A stretch of DNA of 13,758 nucleotides from an uncultured Chitinophagaceae bacterium (GCA_937897585.1 CALCNY010000297.1:1-13758), one strand, 5' to 3'; positions 1 to 7,232 are shown, counted from the stretch's first letter. The notes: a model not told the origin generated them from the letters alone. Made by a program: numbers and translations.

Positions 1-1126
1 CATCCAGAATTTTTCCATATTGCGATTGCCATTGCGGATTGGTTTGTAATTTGGAAGTGAACTCGGCTTGATAATCCAGCTTTTTTTGAATGGCATTAGA
101 TTTAGTTAATCCGAGCACTTCCCCTTGCCATTTTTTATAAGCATTTTCAATACTTGCATATTTAGCGGCATATTGAATTTTTATTTGTTCATCTTTGGTC
201 ATGTATGATTTCATCAACTCAAGCGCTTCATGTCTGATCTTAATTTTTGCCGGATCATTTACTGTCATGATTTGCTTGATAGCAGCAGCACTCAAGTATT
301 CATTGGTCCTTCCTGGAAATCCAAATACCATGGTGAAGTCGCCTTCTTTCATTCCTTTCAAAGAAATGGTCAATGATTTTTTAGGCACATAAGGAACATT
401 TTCTGGAGAGAATTCTGCAGGATGATTGTTCTTGTCGGCGTAGATTCTAAACATTGAAAAATCGCCTGTATGACGAGGCCACATCCAGTTGTCGGTGTCT
501 TTACCGAAGTTGCCGATTGATGCAGGAGGAGCACCTACCAAACGTACATCCTTATACGTTTCAGTTACAAATAAAAAATATTTATTGCCTTCAAAGAAAG
601 GTCTGATGATGATATCTTGATACGTTTCTTTTTTATAATCTTTTTTTAATTGAGCAATATTTTTATCAATAACAGCCTGTCTTTCTTTTTCCGATAAGTT
701 GCTATTAACGTCTTTTAGAATCGTATTGGTTACTTCATCAATGCTGATGATGAATGATACAAACAATCCTTGGTTTTGTAATTCCTGATTTTTATTATAA
801 GCCCAGAATCCGTCACGGATGTAATTGTGATCTAATGAAGAATGATTTTGTACGGCGTCAAAACCGCAATGGTGATTGGTTAAAATTAATCCCTGATTTG
901 AAATTACTTCGGCGGTGCAAAATCCACCCAGACTTACAATGGCATCTTTTAAACTTCCTTTGTTGATATTGTAAATGTCTGATGCATTTATTTTCATGCC
1001 CAGCTTTTTCATTTGCTTTTCATTCAGTGTTTGCAAGAGTTGTGGCAACCACATGCCTTCATCAGCAAAGGTTTGAAATGAAATAAAAATAAAAACAATC
1101 AGTAAGCTTAATTTATTTTTCATCAT
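1..1126 (-). CDS. S46 family dipeptidyl-peptidase (DPP7/DPP11-like), N-terminal part, cut by window edge
   Basis: The frame is open from an ATG at 1126 down to base 1 (375 codons), so the C-terminal part lies outside the window. Residues 1-21 form a signal peptide (MMKNK, a hydrophobic stretch, then TFA before DEGMWLP), so the enzyme is exported. The catalytic His lies in TNHHCG (His86) and the catalytic Asp in RHTGDFS (Asp222), at nearly the same positions as His86 and Asp224 of the characterised S46 enzyme DAP BII. The serine of the triad would be in the missing part. S46 enzymes are about 700 aa and release dipeptides from peptide N-termini in the periplasm. Specificity (DPP7 hydrophobic versus DPP11 acidic) is set by residues beyond this fragment. 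The 137-aa gene upstream ends 10 bases before this start, so they probably share a transcript. An alternative ATG at 1123 is adjacent. Confidence 0.93.
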   Translation of the reverse strand, partial: MMKNKLSLLIVFIFISFQTFADEGMWLPQLLQTLNEKQMKKLGMKINASDIYNINKGSLKDAIVSLGGFCTAEVISNQGLILTNHHCGFDAVQNHSSLDHNYIRDGFWAYNKNQELQNQGLFVSFIISIDEVTNTILKDVNSNLSEKERQAVIDKNIAQLKKDYKKETYQDIIIRPFFEGNKYFLFVTETYKDVRLVGAPPASIGNFGKDTDNWMWPRHTGDFSMFRIYADKNNHPAEFSPENVPYVPKKSLTISLKGMKEGDFTMVFGFPGRTNEYLSAAAIKQIMTVNDPAKIKIRHEALELMKSYMTKDEQIKIQYAAKYASIENAYKKWQGEVLGLTKSNAIQKKLDYQAEFTSKLQTNPQWQSQYGKILD

Positions 1127-1136
1127 TAAGGATTTT

Positions 1137-1550
1137 CTATTTTAATAAAACTTTTGCCAGTCTTTTTACTTCAGCAATTTCAGCGTCGGTTAAAGGTTCT
1201 CTGTGTTTAATTTTAGATTGTAAAAATAAGGCCATTTTGTGTTGTGGAAACTTTTTTAGGATGTCTTCCAGCAAGGGTTCGATTTCATTTGTTTTTTCTG
1301 GTTCTGGCGCCTTTGTGATTTTTTCAGATTTATATCTGTTTGGCTTTTTTTTGATGATGGCTTCCAAAGTGGCGAGCTTTGCTGTTGTAATGATTCCAGA
1401 TTGTTGCGCCTTGGCATAAAGTCCCTCTAATTGTTTTTTGCTCAATCCACCAAGATTGCAATACTGATGATGCAGGCTTCCGATGAAAACATTATCAGGC
1501 TTAGCTGTTTTTAATGTTTCGAGGATTTGGAGGGTGATGTCGAGGGGCAT
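1137..1550 (-). CDS. Conserved protein of unknown function, 137 aa
   Basis: This is an ATG-started frame ending in TAG ten bases before the S46 peptidase start, which suggests a two-gene transcript. I do not recognise the family. The protein has no signal peptide or membrane segment. Residues 1-70 are mostly helical in character (LGGLSKKQLEGLYAKAQQ, then KLATLEAIIKKK). A Lys/Glu/Pro-rich linker follows around residues 70-90, then a basic C-terminal helical segment (residues 90-137) with LTDAEIAEVKRLAKVL. It is probably a small cytoplasmic protein. A GTTTGGC-type repeat array begins 4 bases upstream of the start codon, leaving no obvious ribosome binding site; weak Shine-Dalgarno sequences are usual in Bacteroidota. 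The competing plus-strand frame at 1237-1419 is a shadow with no family resemblance. Confidence 0.75.
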   Translation of the reverse strand: MPLDITLQILETLKTAKPDNVFIGSLHHQYCNLGGLSKKQLEGLYAKAQQSGIITTAKLATLEAIIKKKPNRYKSEKITKAPEPEKTNEIEPLLEDILKKFPQHKMALFLQSKIKHREPLTDAEIAEVKRLAKVLLK

Positions 1551-1554
1551 TAAT

Positions 1555-1575
1555 GTTTGGCGTTTGTTGTTTGGT
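1555..1575 (+). repeat. 7-bp GTTTGGY array, three units
   Basis: Units read GTTTGGC, GTTTGTT, GTTTGGT on the plus strand, starting 4 bases from the start codon of the 137-aa gene and reading away from it. The same unit recurs at 3397-3442, 7233-7254, 7347-7366, 10791-10814 and 13664-13694. Confidence 0.75.
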
Positions 1576-1593
1576 TTTTATTGTTGGTTATGC

Positions 1594-1618
1594 CGACGAA
1601 GGTCTCTGACCGAGTCAT
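1594..1618 (+). repeat. GACnAAGGTC hairpin element, copy 1
   Basis: GACGAAGGTC, TCT, then GACCGAGTC form an imperfect inverted repeat followed by ATT. A closely related copy at 12839-12864 reads GACAAAGGTC, TTTT, GACCTCGTC, ATT in the same orientation on the plus strand. Two copies of one hairpin in unrelated gaps indicate a dispersed element. Function unknown. Confidence 0.55.
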
Positions 1619-1642
1619 TTTAAAACACTGCGCTAGTTTAAC

Positions 1643-1695
1643 TAAAAAAAACTTATTAACCCCAATATTAAAATTTATTAGAGTTAATAAGTTTT
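1643..1695 (-). terminator. Putative intrinsic terminator of lpdA
   Basis: The 13-base arms AAAACTTATTAAC (1648-1660) and GTTAATAAGTTTT (1683-1695) are perfectly complementary around a 22-base loop. Read on the minus strand, the distal arm runs into a T tract (1650-1644), as expected for a terminator of the lpdA transcript, whose stop codon is about 47 bases upstream. On the plus strand the T tract is absent. The stem is AT-rich, so strength is uncertain. Confidence 0.5.
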
Positions 1696-1701
1696 ATAAA
1701 A

Positions 1702-1738
1702 CATTTGAAACGTATTGAACCTTTCAAACCTTTTGAAC
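1702..1738 (-). repeat. 9-bp GTTCAAAAG array, four units
   Basis: On the minus strand the units GTTCAAAAG, GTTTGAAAG, GTTCAATAC and a degenerate fourth start 3 bases after the lpdA stop codon and lie between the stop and the terminator-like hairpin. The family recurs at 3323-3361, 10113-10148, 10190-10225, 10726-10764 and around 12916-12955. Confidence 0.7.
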
Positions 1739-1741
1739 ATT

Positions 1742-3130
1742 TTAGATATCTATCGCCTCGCCATAAGCCGCTGCTGTAGCTTCTTTCAAACCTTCACTCA
1801 TAGTTGGGTGAGGGTGAACTGCATTAAGGATTTCGTGGGCAGTAGTCTCTAATTTGCGGGCAACAACAGCTTCAGCAATCATTTCTGTTACGTTGTTACC
1901 AATCATATGACAACCTAAGAACTCTCCGTATTTAGCATCATAAATTACTTTTACAAAACCTTCAGTAGTTCCACCTGCAACAGCTTTTCCGCTGGCGATG
2001 AATGGGAACTTACCTACTTTGATTTCATAACCAGCTTCTTTAGCCGCTTTTTCAGTGTAACCTACTGAAGCAATTTCAGGAGAAGTATATGTACAACCAG
2101 GGATATTGTTGTAATCCATTGGTTGTGGTTTGTGTCCGCTTAAATGTTCAGCGGCATTGATGCCTTCTTTAGCAGCAACGTGTGCTAATGCTTGTCCTGG
2201 TGTGCAATCACCAATAGCGTATAAACCTGCAACACTAGTTTGTTGATTGGCATCAACTATGATTTTACCTTTATCAGTTTTTACACCTAATGATTCTAAT
2301 CCGATATTTTCAATGTTGGCAACAACACCTACAGCACTTAACAAAATATCTGCTTCTAACACAACTTCACCAGTAGCTGTTTTTACTGTTGCTTTCACGC
2401 CTGCACCTGAAGTATCCACTTTGGTTACTTCGCTGCTGGTCATGATGGTCATGCCTTGTTTTTTGAATTGTTTTTCCATTTCCTTGCTGATGTCTTCATC
2501 TTCAACAGGAACGATTCTTGGTAAGAATTCAACGATAGTAACGTTTGTGCCCATGCTATTGTAGAAATAAGCGAACTCACTTCCAATAGCACCACTACCA
2601 CAAATGATGATACTTTTTGGCTGTGAAGGTAGCGTCATCGCTTCTCTGTATCCAATGATTTTTTTACCATCAATAGGCATGGTAGGTAATTGACGTGCAC
2701 GACCACCGGTTGCAAGAATGATATTTTTAGCTTCAACGATTTGTTTTGTGTTATCAGCAGCTGTTACTTCAAGTTTGGTAGAAGAAATCAATTTGCCATT
2801 TCCCATGATCACATCAATCTTATTTTTCTTCATCAAAAACTGAATGCCCTTACTCATTTTATCAGCCACACCACGACTACGTTTGATTACATTTACAAAA
2901 TCAGCAGTAGCTTTATCAATCGTGATACCATAATCTGCAGCATGTTTGGTGTATTCATATACTTGAGCACTTTTCAATAATGCTTTTGTTGGGATACAAC
3001 CCCAGTTGAGGCAAATGCCACCTAGGCTTTCTCTTTCAACAATTGCTACTTTTTTTCCTAATTGACTAGCTCTGATTGCAGCAGGGTATCCACCCGGTCC
3101 GCTTCCTAAAACGATTACGTCGTATGCCAT
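1742..3130 (-). CDS. lpdA: Dihydrolipoamide dehydrogenase (E3)
   Basis: This FAD/NAD disulfide oxidoreductase reoxidises the lipoyl groups of the 2-oxoacid dehydrogenase complexes and the glycine cleavage system, passing electrons to NAD+. At 462 aa it is full length for the family. The FAD-binding Rossmann motif GSGPGGYPAAIRA is at residues 9-21, and the redox-active disulfide is GGICLNWGCIPTKAL with Cys40 and Cys45. The second dinucleotide-binding motif, for NAD, is GSGAIGSEFAYF in mid-protein. The second FAD contact is YAIGDC. The C-terminal interface motif HPHPTMSE supplies catalytic His441 and Glu446. The ATG start directly precedes the FAD motif. The gene stands alone with its own promoter (-7 box at 3185-3192) and a terminator-like hairpin at 1643-1695. 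No E1 or E2 gene lies within the window. Confidence 0.97.
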   Translation of the reverse strand: MAYDVIVLGSGPGGYPAAIRASQLGKKVAIVERESLGGICLNWGCIPTKALLKSAQVYEYTKHAADYGITIDKATADFVNVIKRSRGVADKMSKGIQFLMKKNKIDVIMGNGKLISSTKLEVTAADNTKQIVEAKNIILATGGRARQLPTMPIDGKKIIGYREAMTLPSQPKSIIICGSGAIGSEFAYFYNSMGTNVTIVEFLPRIVPVEDEDISKEMEKQFKKQGMTIMTSSEVTKVDTSGAGVKATVKTATGEVVLEADILLSAVGVVANIENIGLESLGVKTDKGKIIVDANQQTSVAGLYAIGDCTPGQALAHVAAKEGINAAEHLSGHKPQPMDYNNIPGCTYTSPEIASVGYTEKAAKEAGYEIKVGKFPFIASGKAVAGGTTEGFVKVIYDAKYGEFLGCHMIGNNVTEMIAEAVVARKLETTAHEILNAVHPHPTMSEGLKEATAAAYGEAIDI

Positions 3131-3184
3131 GATTTTTTAGTTTTAATAATTGTACGCGAAAATAACTTGAAATAGGGGATTGAC

Positions 3185-3192
3185 CAAAGGTA
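3185..3192 (-). promoter_or_regulatory. Putative lpdA promoter, -7 box TACCTTTG
   Basis: On the minus strand TACCTTTG matches the Bacteroidota -7 consensus TAnnTTTG. The predicted transcription start is about 4 bases downstream, giving a leader of about 50 nt before the lpdA ATG. The nearest TTG upstream (3210-3208) leaves a 15-base spacer, shorter than the usual 19 or so, so the -33 element is not convincing. Confidence 0.45.
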
Positions 3193-3260
3193 AATGCAGT
3201 CATTTTTCAATGATAACGATTGCATGAGTAGAAATTTTTTATTTTCTGAAATGAGAAGGG

Positions 3261-3312
3261 GGCTGGATAGACTGGATAAAGCTAGATAAGCTAGATAGGC
3301 TGGATAGGCTGA
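3261..3312 (+). repeat. 9-bp GGCTGGATA array, about six units
   Basis: Degenerate tandem units GGCTGGATA, GACTGGATA, AGCTAGATA (twice) and GGCTGGATA, then a partial unit, with one inserted base at 3279. It sits in the 306-base gap between the lpdA start and the yihY stop, which otherwise holds the lpdA promoter and two further arrays. The larger copy is at 12763-12840. Confidence 0.8.
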
Positions 3313-3322
3313 TTACAATTTT

Positions 3323-3361
3323 GTTCAAAAGGTTCAGTAGGTTCAATTAGTTTAAAAAGTT
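3323..3361 (+). repeat. 9-bp GTTCAAAAG array, four units
   Basis: Units GTTCAAAAG, GTTCAGTAG, GTTCAATTA and GTTTAAAAA are in exact 9-base register on the plus strand. They follow the GGCTGGATA array and precede the GTTTGGY array in the same gap. Confidence 0.75.
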
Positions 3362-3396
3362 GCATGAAAGTTTTGAAAATCGCCCAACCCCACAAT

Positions 3397-3442
3397 AAAC
3401 ACCAAACACCAAACACCAAACACCAAACCCCAAACATCAAAC
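3397..3442 (-). repeat. 7-bp GTTTGGY array overlapping the yihY stop codon
   Basis: Six units of AAACACC type on the plus strand (four perfect, then AAACCCC and AAACATC) are GTTTGGT-like on the yihY sense strand. The yihY stop codon TGA (3439-3437) lies inside the last variant unit, so the array reaches into the end of the gene. Confidence 0.85.
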
Positions 3443-4378
3443 TTCTTTTCCCCGCTTATCTGCAATGATTTTCATCGAACTAATACTGACATTTAGTTCA
3501 AAGCCGATTAGGATGGCCATTGAGTTGATGTAGATTAATGCCATTACCATCATGATAGTACCGATGGAACCATAAAGTACATTGTACTTTCCGAAGTTAT
3601 TCACGAATATGGAAAATCCTACAGACGACAATACACTCAAGAACGTCGTAGTAATGGTTCCCGGTGTGATGAGCCGCCATCTTTTTTCAACTGATGGGGC
3701 ATATTTGAAAATAAAGCCAACAGTCATAAATATCAGCACCAAGATGAAAATCCATCTGGTGTTAGAAATAACTTCTCGCCAAAAATGGCTGGCCACAATC
3801 CACTTTAAAAGCGCTCCCTGAGAAATCAGCAACACAAAATAGCCAAAGAACAATCCGAAAATAATGATGGTCAATTTTATGGCAGTCCATCTTTCAACTA
3901 TGCCGATTCTTTTTTCAAAACCTACGTGATTTTTTTTATTGAATGATCTAATTAAACCCATCATCGCATTGGATGCGAAATACAATGAAAACAACAATCC
4001 AAATGACAAGAGTGCAATCTTACTGTCGTAAATAAATGAATCTACAAATTTAATCAGCTCACGGTTATACACTCTGGATGGGATAATGTCATAAATGATA
4101 CTATGCAATTCCGTTTGTATCGTATGCTTGGAAATAAATGGAAGATTAGGAATCAACGTAAACAAGAATAACAACGATGGAGGTATTGCCATGATGAAAT
4201 TATAAGAAATGGCTGATGCTCTTTCATTGAGTCCATGTGTTTTCAATTGACGATAAAAAAAACCGAGTACATCATATAAAGGAACGCCTTCAAATCCCGG
4301 TAGGATAAGCGTTTTACTCCTCTTTACAAAAAAAGCAAGAGGCGTTTTGGTGATTAATATGCGTTCGAATTTTGTCAA
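3437..4378 (-). CDS. YihY/virulence factor BrkB family inner-membrane protein
   Basis: A polytopic membrane protein of 313 aa, within the family's usual size. Six hydrophobic segments lie roughly at residues 57-79, 121-143, 168-190, 208-225, 238-260 and 266-293. The family signature is visible as NERASAISYNFIMAIPPSLLF before and into segment 1, and as YGSIGTIMMVMALIYI with GFELN at the end. The biochemical role of YihY proteins is not settled; older RNase BN names are obsolete. The start is a TTG (4378-4376) overlapping the TGA stop of mltG (4377-4375), which suggests translational coupling. No in-frame ATG precedes segment 1, so I keep the TTG. The stop codon lies within a 7-bp repeat array, so the last residues may not be ancestral. 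Confidence 0.9.
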   Translation of the reverse strand: MTKFERILITKTPLAFFVKRSKTLILPGFEGVPLYDVLGFFYRQLKTHGLNERASAISYNFIMAIPPSLLFLFTLIPNLPFISKHTIQTELHSIIYDIIPSRVYNRELIKFVDSFIYDSKIALLSFGLLFSLYFASNAMMGLIRSFNKKNHVGFEKRIGIVERWTAIKLTIIIFGLFFGYFVLLISQGALLKWIVASHFWREVISNTRWIFILVLIFMTVGFIFKYAPSVEKRWRLITPGTITTTFLSVLSSVGFSIFVNNFGKYNVLYGSIGTIMMVMALIYINSMAILIGFELNVSISSMKIIADKRGKEV

Positions 4379-5403
4379 GGTTTTTGTTGTGATTTACTAT
4401 TCATCAAATTGTCTAAAGCAGCTTGATAAGCTTTGGCAAATTGTAAATGTTCACTGTAAGTTGAGGCGAAGTTAGAGTAACCACCAAAATCAGGTTTGGC
4501 AACAAAGAAAATATAATCTGTTTTAGGCGCATCCAAAACGGCATCAATGGTATTGATCGATGGCGTACAGATTGGCCCGGGAGGTAATCCTGTTTTATAA
4601 TAAGTATTGTATTGTGATGGATAATCTAAATGACCGTGTAAAATTCGTTTCAATCCAAAATCACGCATCGCGTATTTAACGGTCGGGTCGGCTTCGAGTT
4701 TCATATTTTTGGAAACACGATTGAAATACACGCTGGCAATTTTTCCTTTATCAGCTTCCATGTTAGTTTCTTCCTCAACGATACTAGCTATTGTGTAAAT
4801 CTGATCAGGAGTATAGCCTTTCATTTTAGCTTTTTCAGTTCTTTCGCCTTCCCAGAAATAATCATGTTGCTTTTTCAATCTTTCAAATATCTTTTTAAAT
4901 GAACCATTCCACCAGAATAAATAGGAGTTGGGAATTATTGTCGTCAATACGGTATTGGTATCGAGATGATAGGGTGCCAGTGAGTCGTTGCTTAATAAGA
5001 ATTTAATAGCTTCTGCAGAATCTGCTTCAAAGTTGTTACCGATTTTTCCGGCAAACTCTTCTTTGGTTCTGATTTTATTGATAACCAACCTTACTTCTGC
5101 TTGGTTTCCTGATTTCAGCATTCTAATCAGACTGATGATATTGCTGCCATTTTTGATGCTGAATCTTCCTGCTTTTACATTATGGTTGTAACCTACACGT
5201 TTACTAATGATATCAAAAAAGAAGAAGCTGTTCAGTACATGCTGTTCGGATAATTGATTTTTTACTTCATCATAACCTGAGCCAGATTTGATATAGAAAT
5301 ATTTTTCATTTGGAGCTGAAACTACTGGTCCAAAAACATTCCAGCCGGCATAGGCAAGAACTAAGGCAATTATAATTGCAGCAATTTTGATAGTTTTTTT
5401 CAT
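4375..5403 (-). CDS. mltG: Endolytic murein transglycosylase MltG (YceG-like)
   Basis: MltG cleaves nascent glycan strands at the outer face of the inner membrane and so limits peptidoglycan chain length. I place the start at the ATG at 5403, giving 342 aa beginning MKKTIKIAAIIIALVLAY, a typical signal-anchor. A frame start at 5427 would add eight residues with no support. A LysM-like region follows the anchor, then the catalytic domain. The motif TIASIVEEETN holds the catalytic glutamate (Glu210, equivalent to Glu218 of E. coli YceG). Downstream family motifs are MKLEADPTVKYA and TGLPPGPICTPS. It is separated from secG by a strong terminator (5512-5537) and an AT-rich gap, so it probably has its own promoter. 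It overlaps yihY by three bases. Confidence 0.95.
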   Translation of the reverse strand: MKKTIKIAAIIIALVLAYAGWNVFGPVVSAPNEKYFYIKSGSGYDEVKNQLSEQHVLNSFFFFDIISKRVGYNHNVKAGRFSIKNGSNIISLIRMLKSGNQAEVRLVINKIRTKEEFAGKIGNNFEADSAEAIKFLLSNDSLAPYHLDTNTVLTTIIPNSYLFWWNGSFKKIFERLKKQHDYFWEGERTEKAKMKGYTPDQIYTIASIVEEETNMEADKGKIASVYFNRVSKNMKLEADPTVKYAMRDFGLKRILHGHLDYPSQYNTYYKTGLPPGPICTPSINTIDAVLDAPKTDYIFFVAKPDFGGYSNFASTYSEHLQFAKAYQAALDNLMNSKSQQKP

Positions 5404-5511
5404 GTTTATTTTTAATTCAAAAGTCAAAATTAAAAATTAAAAAAAAAGACAATCCGCAATTTTTGCTTTTTGAATTTTTACTTTTTAATTTAACAGCAGA
5501 CAAAGTAAAAT
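5404..5511. repeat. AT-rich inverted repeat between secG terminator and mltG
   Basis: The segment next to the mltG start reads AATTCAAAAGTCAAAATTAA and continues AT-rich. About 50 bases on, a related sequence appears inverted (TTTTTGAATTTTTACTTTTT, about 5469-5488). Both read outward from the flanking genes, like the other arrays. It presumably also contains the mltG promoter; a near-match to the -7 box (TTACTTTG on the minus strand, 5508-5501) is visible but weak. Confidence 0.4.
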
Positions 5512-5537
5512 AAAAAACCCCGCGTTTTAGTGCGGGG
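5512..5537 (-). terminator. Intrinsic terminator of secG operon
   Basis: On the minus strand CCCCGC (5537-5532), an 8-base loop and GCGGGG (5523-5518) form a GC-rich stem followed directly by six T (5517-5512). It lies 21 bases after the secG stop codon and ends the miaB-to-secG transcription unit. Confidence 0.9.
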
Positions 5538-5558
5538 CATGATATTTTTACAAAGCTT

Positions 5559-5924
5559 TTACTTTCCGGAATCTCCGGCAGCTGGCATAGTTGCAGTATT
5601 GGCCGGTGCAGGAGCAGGAGCTGGGGCAGGTGCTGTTTTTTGCTGAGGAGTTGTTGAAACGTTGTTCAACAAGTCATTTCCTTTAGCAGCGCCTCCTTCT
5701 TTAGGAATGAAAGCTGGTGAAACCAAACAAAGAATACCCACAACAGCAGCAAAAATCCAAGTTCCTTTTTCAAGTACATCTGTAGTTTGCTTTACACCCA
5801 TCAATTGATTGCCTACACCTCCAAAGGTTCCAGATAAACCGCCACCTTTAGGATTTTGAATTAACACAATAAGCCCTAAAACAATAGAGGCAATAATAAT
5901 CAATACTCCAAATAATGCTAACAT
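5559..5924 (-). CDS. secG: Preprotein translocase subunit SecG
   Basis: SecG is the small SecYEG subunit that assists SecA-driven export. Two membrane helices are visible (residues about 3-22 and 53-72), joined by the diagnostic loop NPKGGGLSGTFGG and a Gly-rich segment with QTTDVLEKGTW. The 121-aa length includes a low-complexity tail from about residue 78, rich in Ala and Pro (an AP-repeat at about 97-107), as in many Bacteroidota SecG proteins. One base separates its ATG from the stop codon of the upstream TPR-like gene, so the two are co-translated. A strong terminator follows. Confidence 0.95.
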   Translation of the reverse strand: MLALFGVLIIIASIVLGLIVLIQNPKGGGLSGTFGGVGNQLMGVKQTTDVLEKGTWIFAAVVGILCLVSPAFIPKEGGAAKGNDLLNNVSTTPQQKTAPAPAPAPAPANTATMPAAGDSGK

Positions 5925-5925
5925 C

Positions 5926-6654
5926 TTATTTCGCTTTTAAATTTTCAATTTTGCCTGCAAAGTAAGTACTTTTAGCAGGATTCTGCAAACTTAATTTTTC
6001 GTAAACTTCATTTGCTTTAGAAATCTTTCCTTGTTGAAGGTAAACTTCAGCCATAGCTTCGGTAATCACTTCAGTTTCTATATTGCTTTTTTCGGCAAGC
6101 TGAGCCACATTTTGATCTAGTTGTTTGGGCTCTGGTGGGATATAATTATGCGTTTTCTTGATCGTTTTCAACCACTCGGTGAAGCTTTTTAATTGCTTCC
6201 CCAATTTATCGGATGATTGCATCTCATCACTCAGCTTTATGCCTTGTGAGGCAAAGTAGTCTGTAGCGAAAAGAGGTTCAAATAGCATGTCTTCATTAAC
6301 AGGAGCTTGGTTGGATAAAGCCACCTGACGAGTTAGCAGTTTTTCGAGAACAGGCTCAACAACCGAAATATTTTGCTCTACTTCAGGTTTGACTTCTACT
6401 TCTGTATTTTGAGTTTTGGTTTTATCCGTTTGATGCATCTGTAGATGAAGCAAATAGGGATTATTGAAGTGCAAAGCCAATTTTGCTGCTATGGATTTGT
6501 ATTCAACATGACCGATACCCGTTTCTTTAAGTAAGTAAAAATGAGCCAGACTAAAATAAGGAAACTCTTTAACGACGTCTTGCAACATTACAGCATTGTC
6601 GGAATCCCATGCGCTTTTCCCAAACAATTGTTTAAATAAATTCTGATGTTGCAT
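5926..6654 (-). CDS. Conserved Bacteroidota protein with C-terminal TPR-like motif, 242 aa
   Basis: I do not know a function. The N-terminal half (residues 1-75) is helical, with FPYFSLAHFYLLKE and YLLHLQMHQ. The middle is low in complexity and acidic. The last 45 residues (EVYLQQGKISKANEVYEKLS and following) match one TPR helix pair. No signal peptide or membrane helix is visible, so it is probably cytoplasmic. Its position between lptE and secG is, from memory, common in Bacteroidota genomes, which hints at a role in envelope biogenesis but does not prove one. It starts 35 bases after lptE and is followed by secG after one base. A promoter-like sequence sits directly against the start codon. 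Confidence 0.85.
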   Translation of the reverse strand: MQHQNLFKQLFGKSAWDSDNAVMLQDVVKEFPYFSLAHFYLLKETGIGHVEYKSIAAKLALHFNNPYLLHLQMHQTDKTKTQNTEVEVKPEVEQNISVVEPVLEKLLTRQVALSNQAPVNEDMLFEPLFATDYFASQGIKLSDEMQSSDKLGKQLKSFTEWLKTIKKTHNYIPPEPKQLDQNVAQLAEKSNIETEVITEAMAEVYLQQGKISKANEVYEKLSLQNPAKSTYFAGKIENLKAK

Positions 6655-6658
6655 GAGT

Positions 6659-6689
6659 CAAATGTAATTTATTATACCCAAAAGTCAAA
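6659..6689 (-). promoter_or_regulatory. Putative internal promoter TTTG-N19-TACATTTG
   Basis: On the minus strand TTTG (6689-6686), a 19-base spacer and TACATTTG (6666-6659) match the Bacteroidota -33/-7 consensus, including the spacing. With the -7 box centred at -7, transcription would begin at about 6655, one base before the ATG of the TPR-like gene. That would make a leaderless mRNA for it and secG. Confidence 0.5.
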
Positions 6690-7217
6690 TTACCAATTAG
6701 AAAATATTTTATTGAATATATCATCTGTCAGATTTTTGACAATATCCGAAGTTAATCCAGCTTCTGCTTGCGACAAACTGATATTGGCATCAAAATCAAA
6801 AGTTCTCATAACATCTGCCTCGAAATTCTTTTTCTCATCCAGATTGTTCTTGAAAACCAAATGAAATCCAACCGTTAATCTGTTTCCACTTGAATTGGCA
6901 CCCGAAATACTTATCGTACTCGTGCTGTATTGAGAAACATAACCGCTAATATCATAGTCTGCATTGTCGTCATTGGTTTGATGCAATCGGGTAGTACCGA
7001 TAATTTTTAGCTTTACTTTTTCTGTTAACTGAGGACTTAACTGCGGATTTACATAAGAAGCCTTATTCTCAAAATAATTAACCCTGAAAGTTTTCACTTC
7101 AATAGGAATGGGAGAAGTGTCATTAAAAGAATATTTACAAGTCGCAAAATTGAAAAGGCTCAACAGGAGGATGCTGAGGAGATAGGTGGACAATTGTTGC
7201 TTTTTGGGGAGATTCAT
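6690..7217 (-). CDS. lptE: LPS-assembly lipoprotein LptE family
   Basis: LptE plugs the LptD beta-barrel and helps insert lipopolysaccharide into the outer membrane. The 175-aa length fits. Residues 1-26 are a lipoprotein-type signal with the presumed lipidated Cys27 in LFNFATC; Phe and Thr at -3 and -1 are non-canonical for a lipobox. The mature start CKYSFNDTS followed by EVKTFRVNYFENKASYVNPQLS is characteristic of the Bacteroidota LptE family (an F..N.A..V.P.LS pattern). DYDISGYVSQYS is the conserved central strand. It follows the sigma54 activator after 153 bases, including inverted 7-bp arrays, and precedes the TPR-like gene. The start is the ATG at 7217; no recognisable -7 box was found in the upstream gap. 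Confidence 0.88.
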   Translation of the reverse strand: MNLPKKQQLSTYLLSILLLSLFNFATCKYSFNDTSPIPIEVKTFRVNYFENKASYVNPQLSPQLTEKVKLKIIGTTRLHQTNDDNADYDISGYVSQYSTSTISISGANSSGNRLTVGFHLVFKNNLDEKKNFEADVMRTFDFDANISLSQAEAGLTSDIVKNLTDDIFNKIFSNW

Positions 7218-7232
7218 TATAAATTTTAGTTG

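Noticed and set aside
754..966. 70-aa plus-strand frame near the S46 gene
   Set aside because: Antisense to the S46 peptidase catalytic-histidine region, which is clearly coding on the minus strand.
2247..2980. Plus-strand frames opposite lpdA
   Set aside because: They lie fully within lpdA, whose motifs are unambiguous; no family resemblance.
3397..3442. CRISPR-like repeat array
   Set aside because: Units are 7-9 bases with no unique spacers and no cas genes; these are simple tandem arrays.
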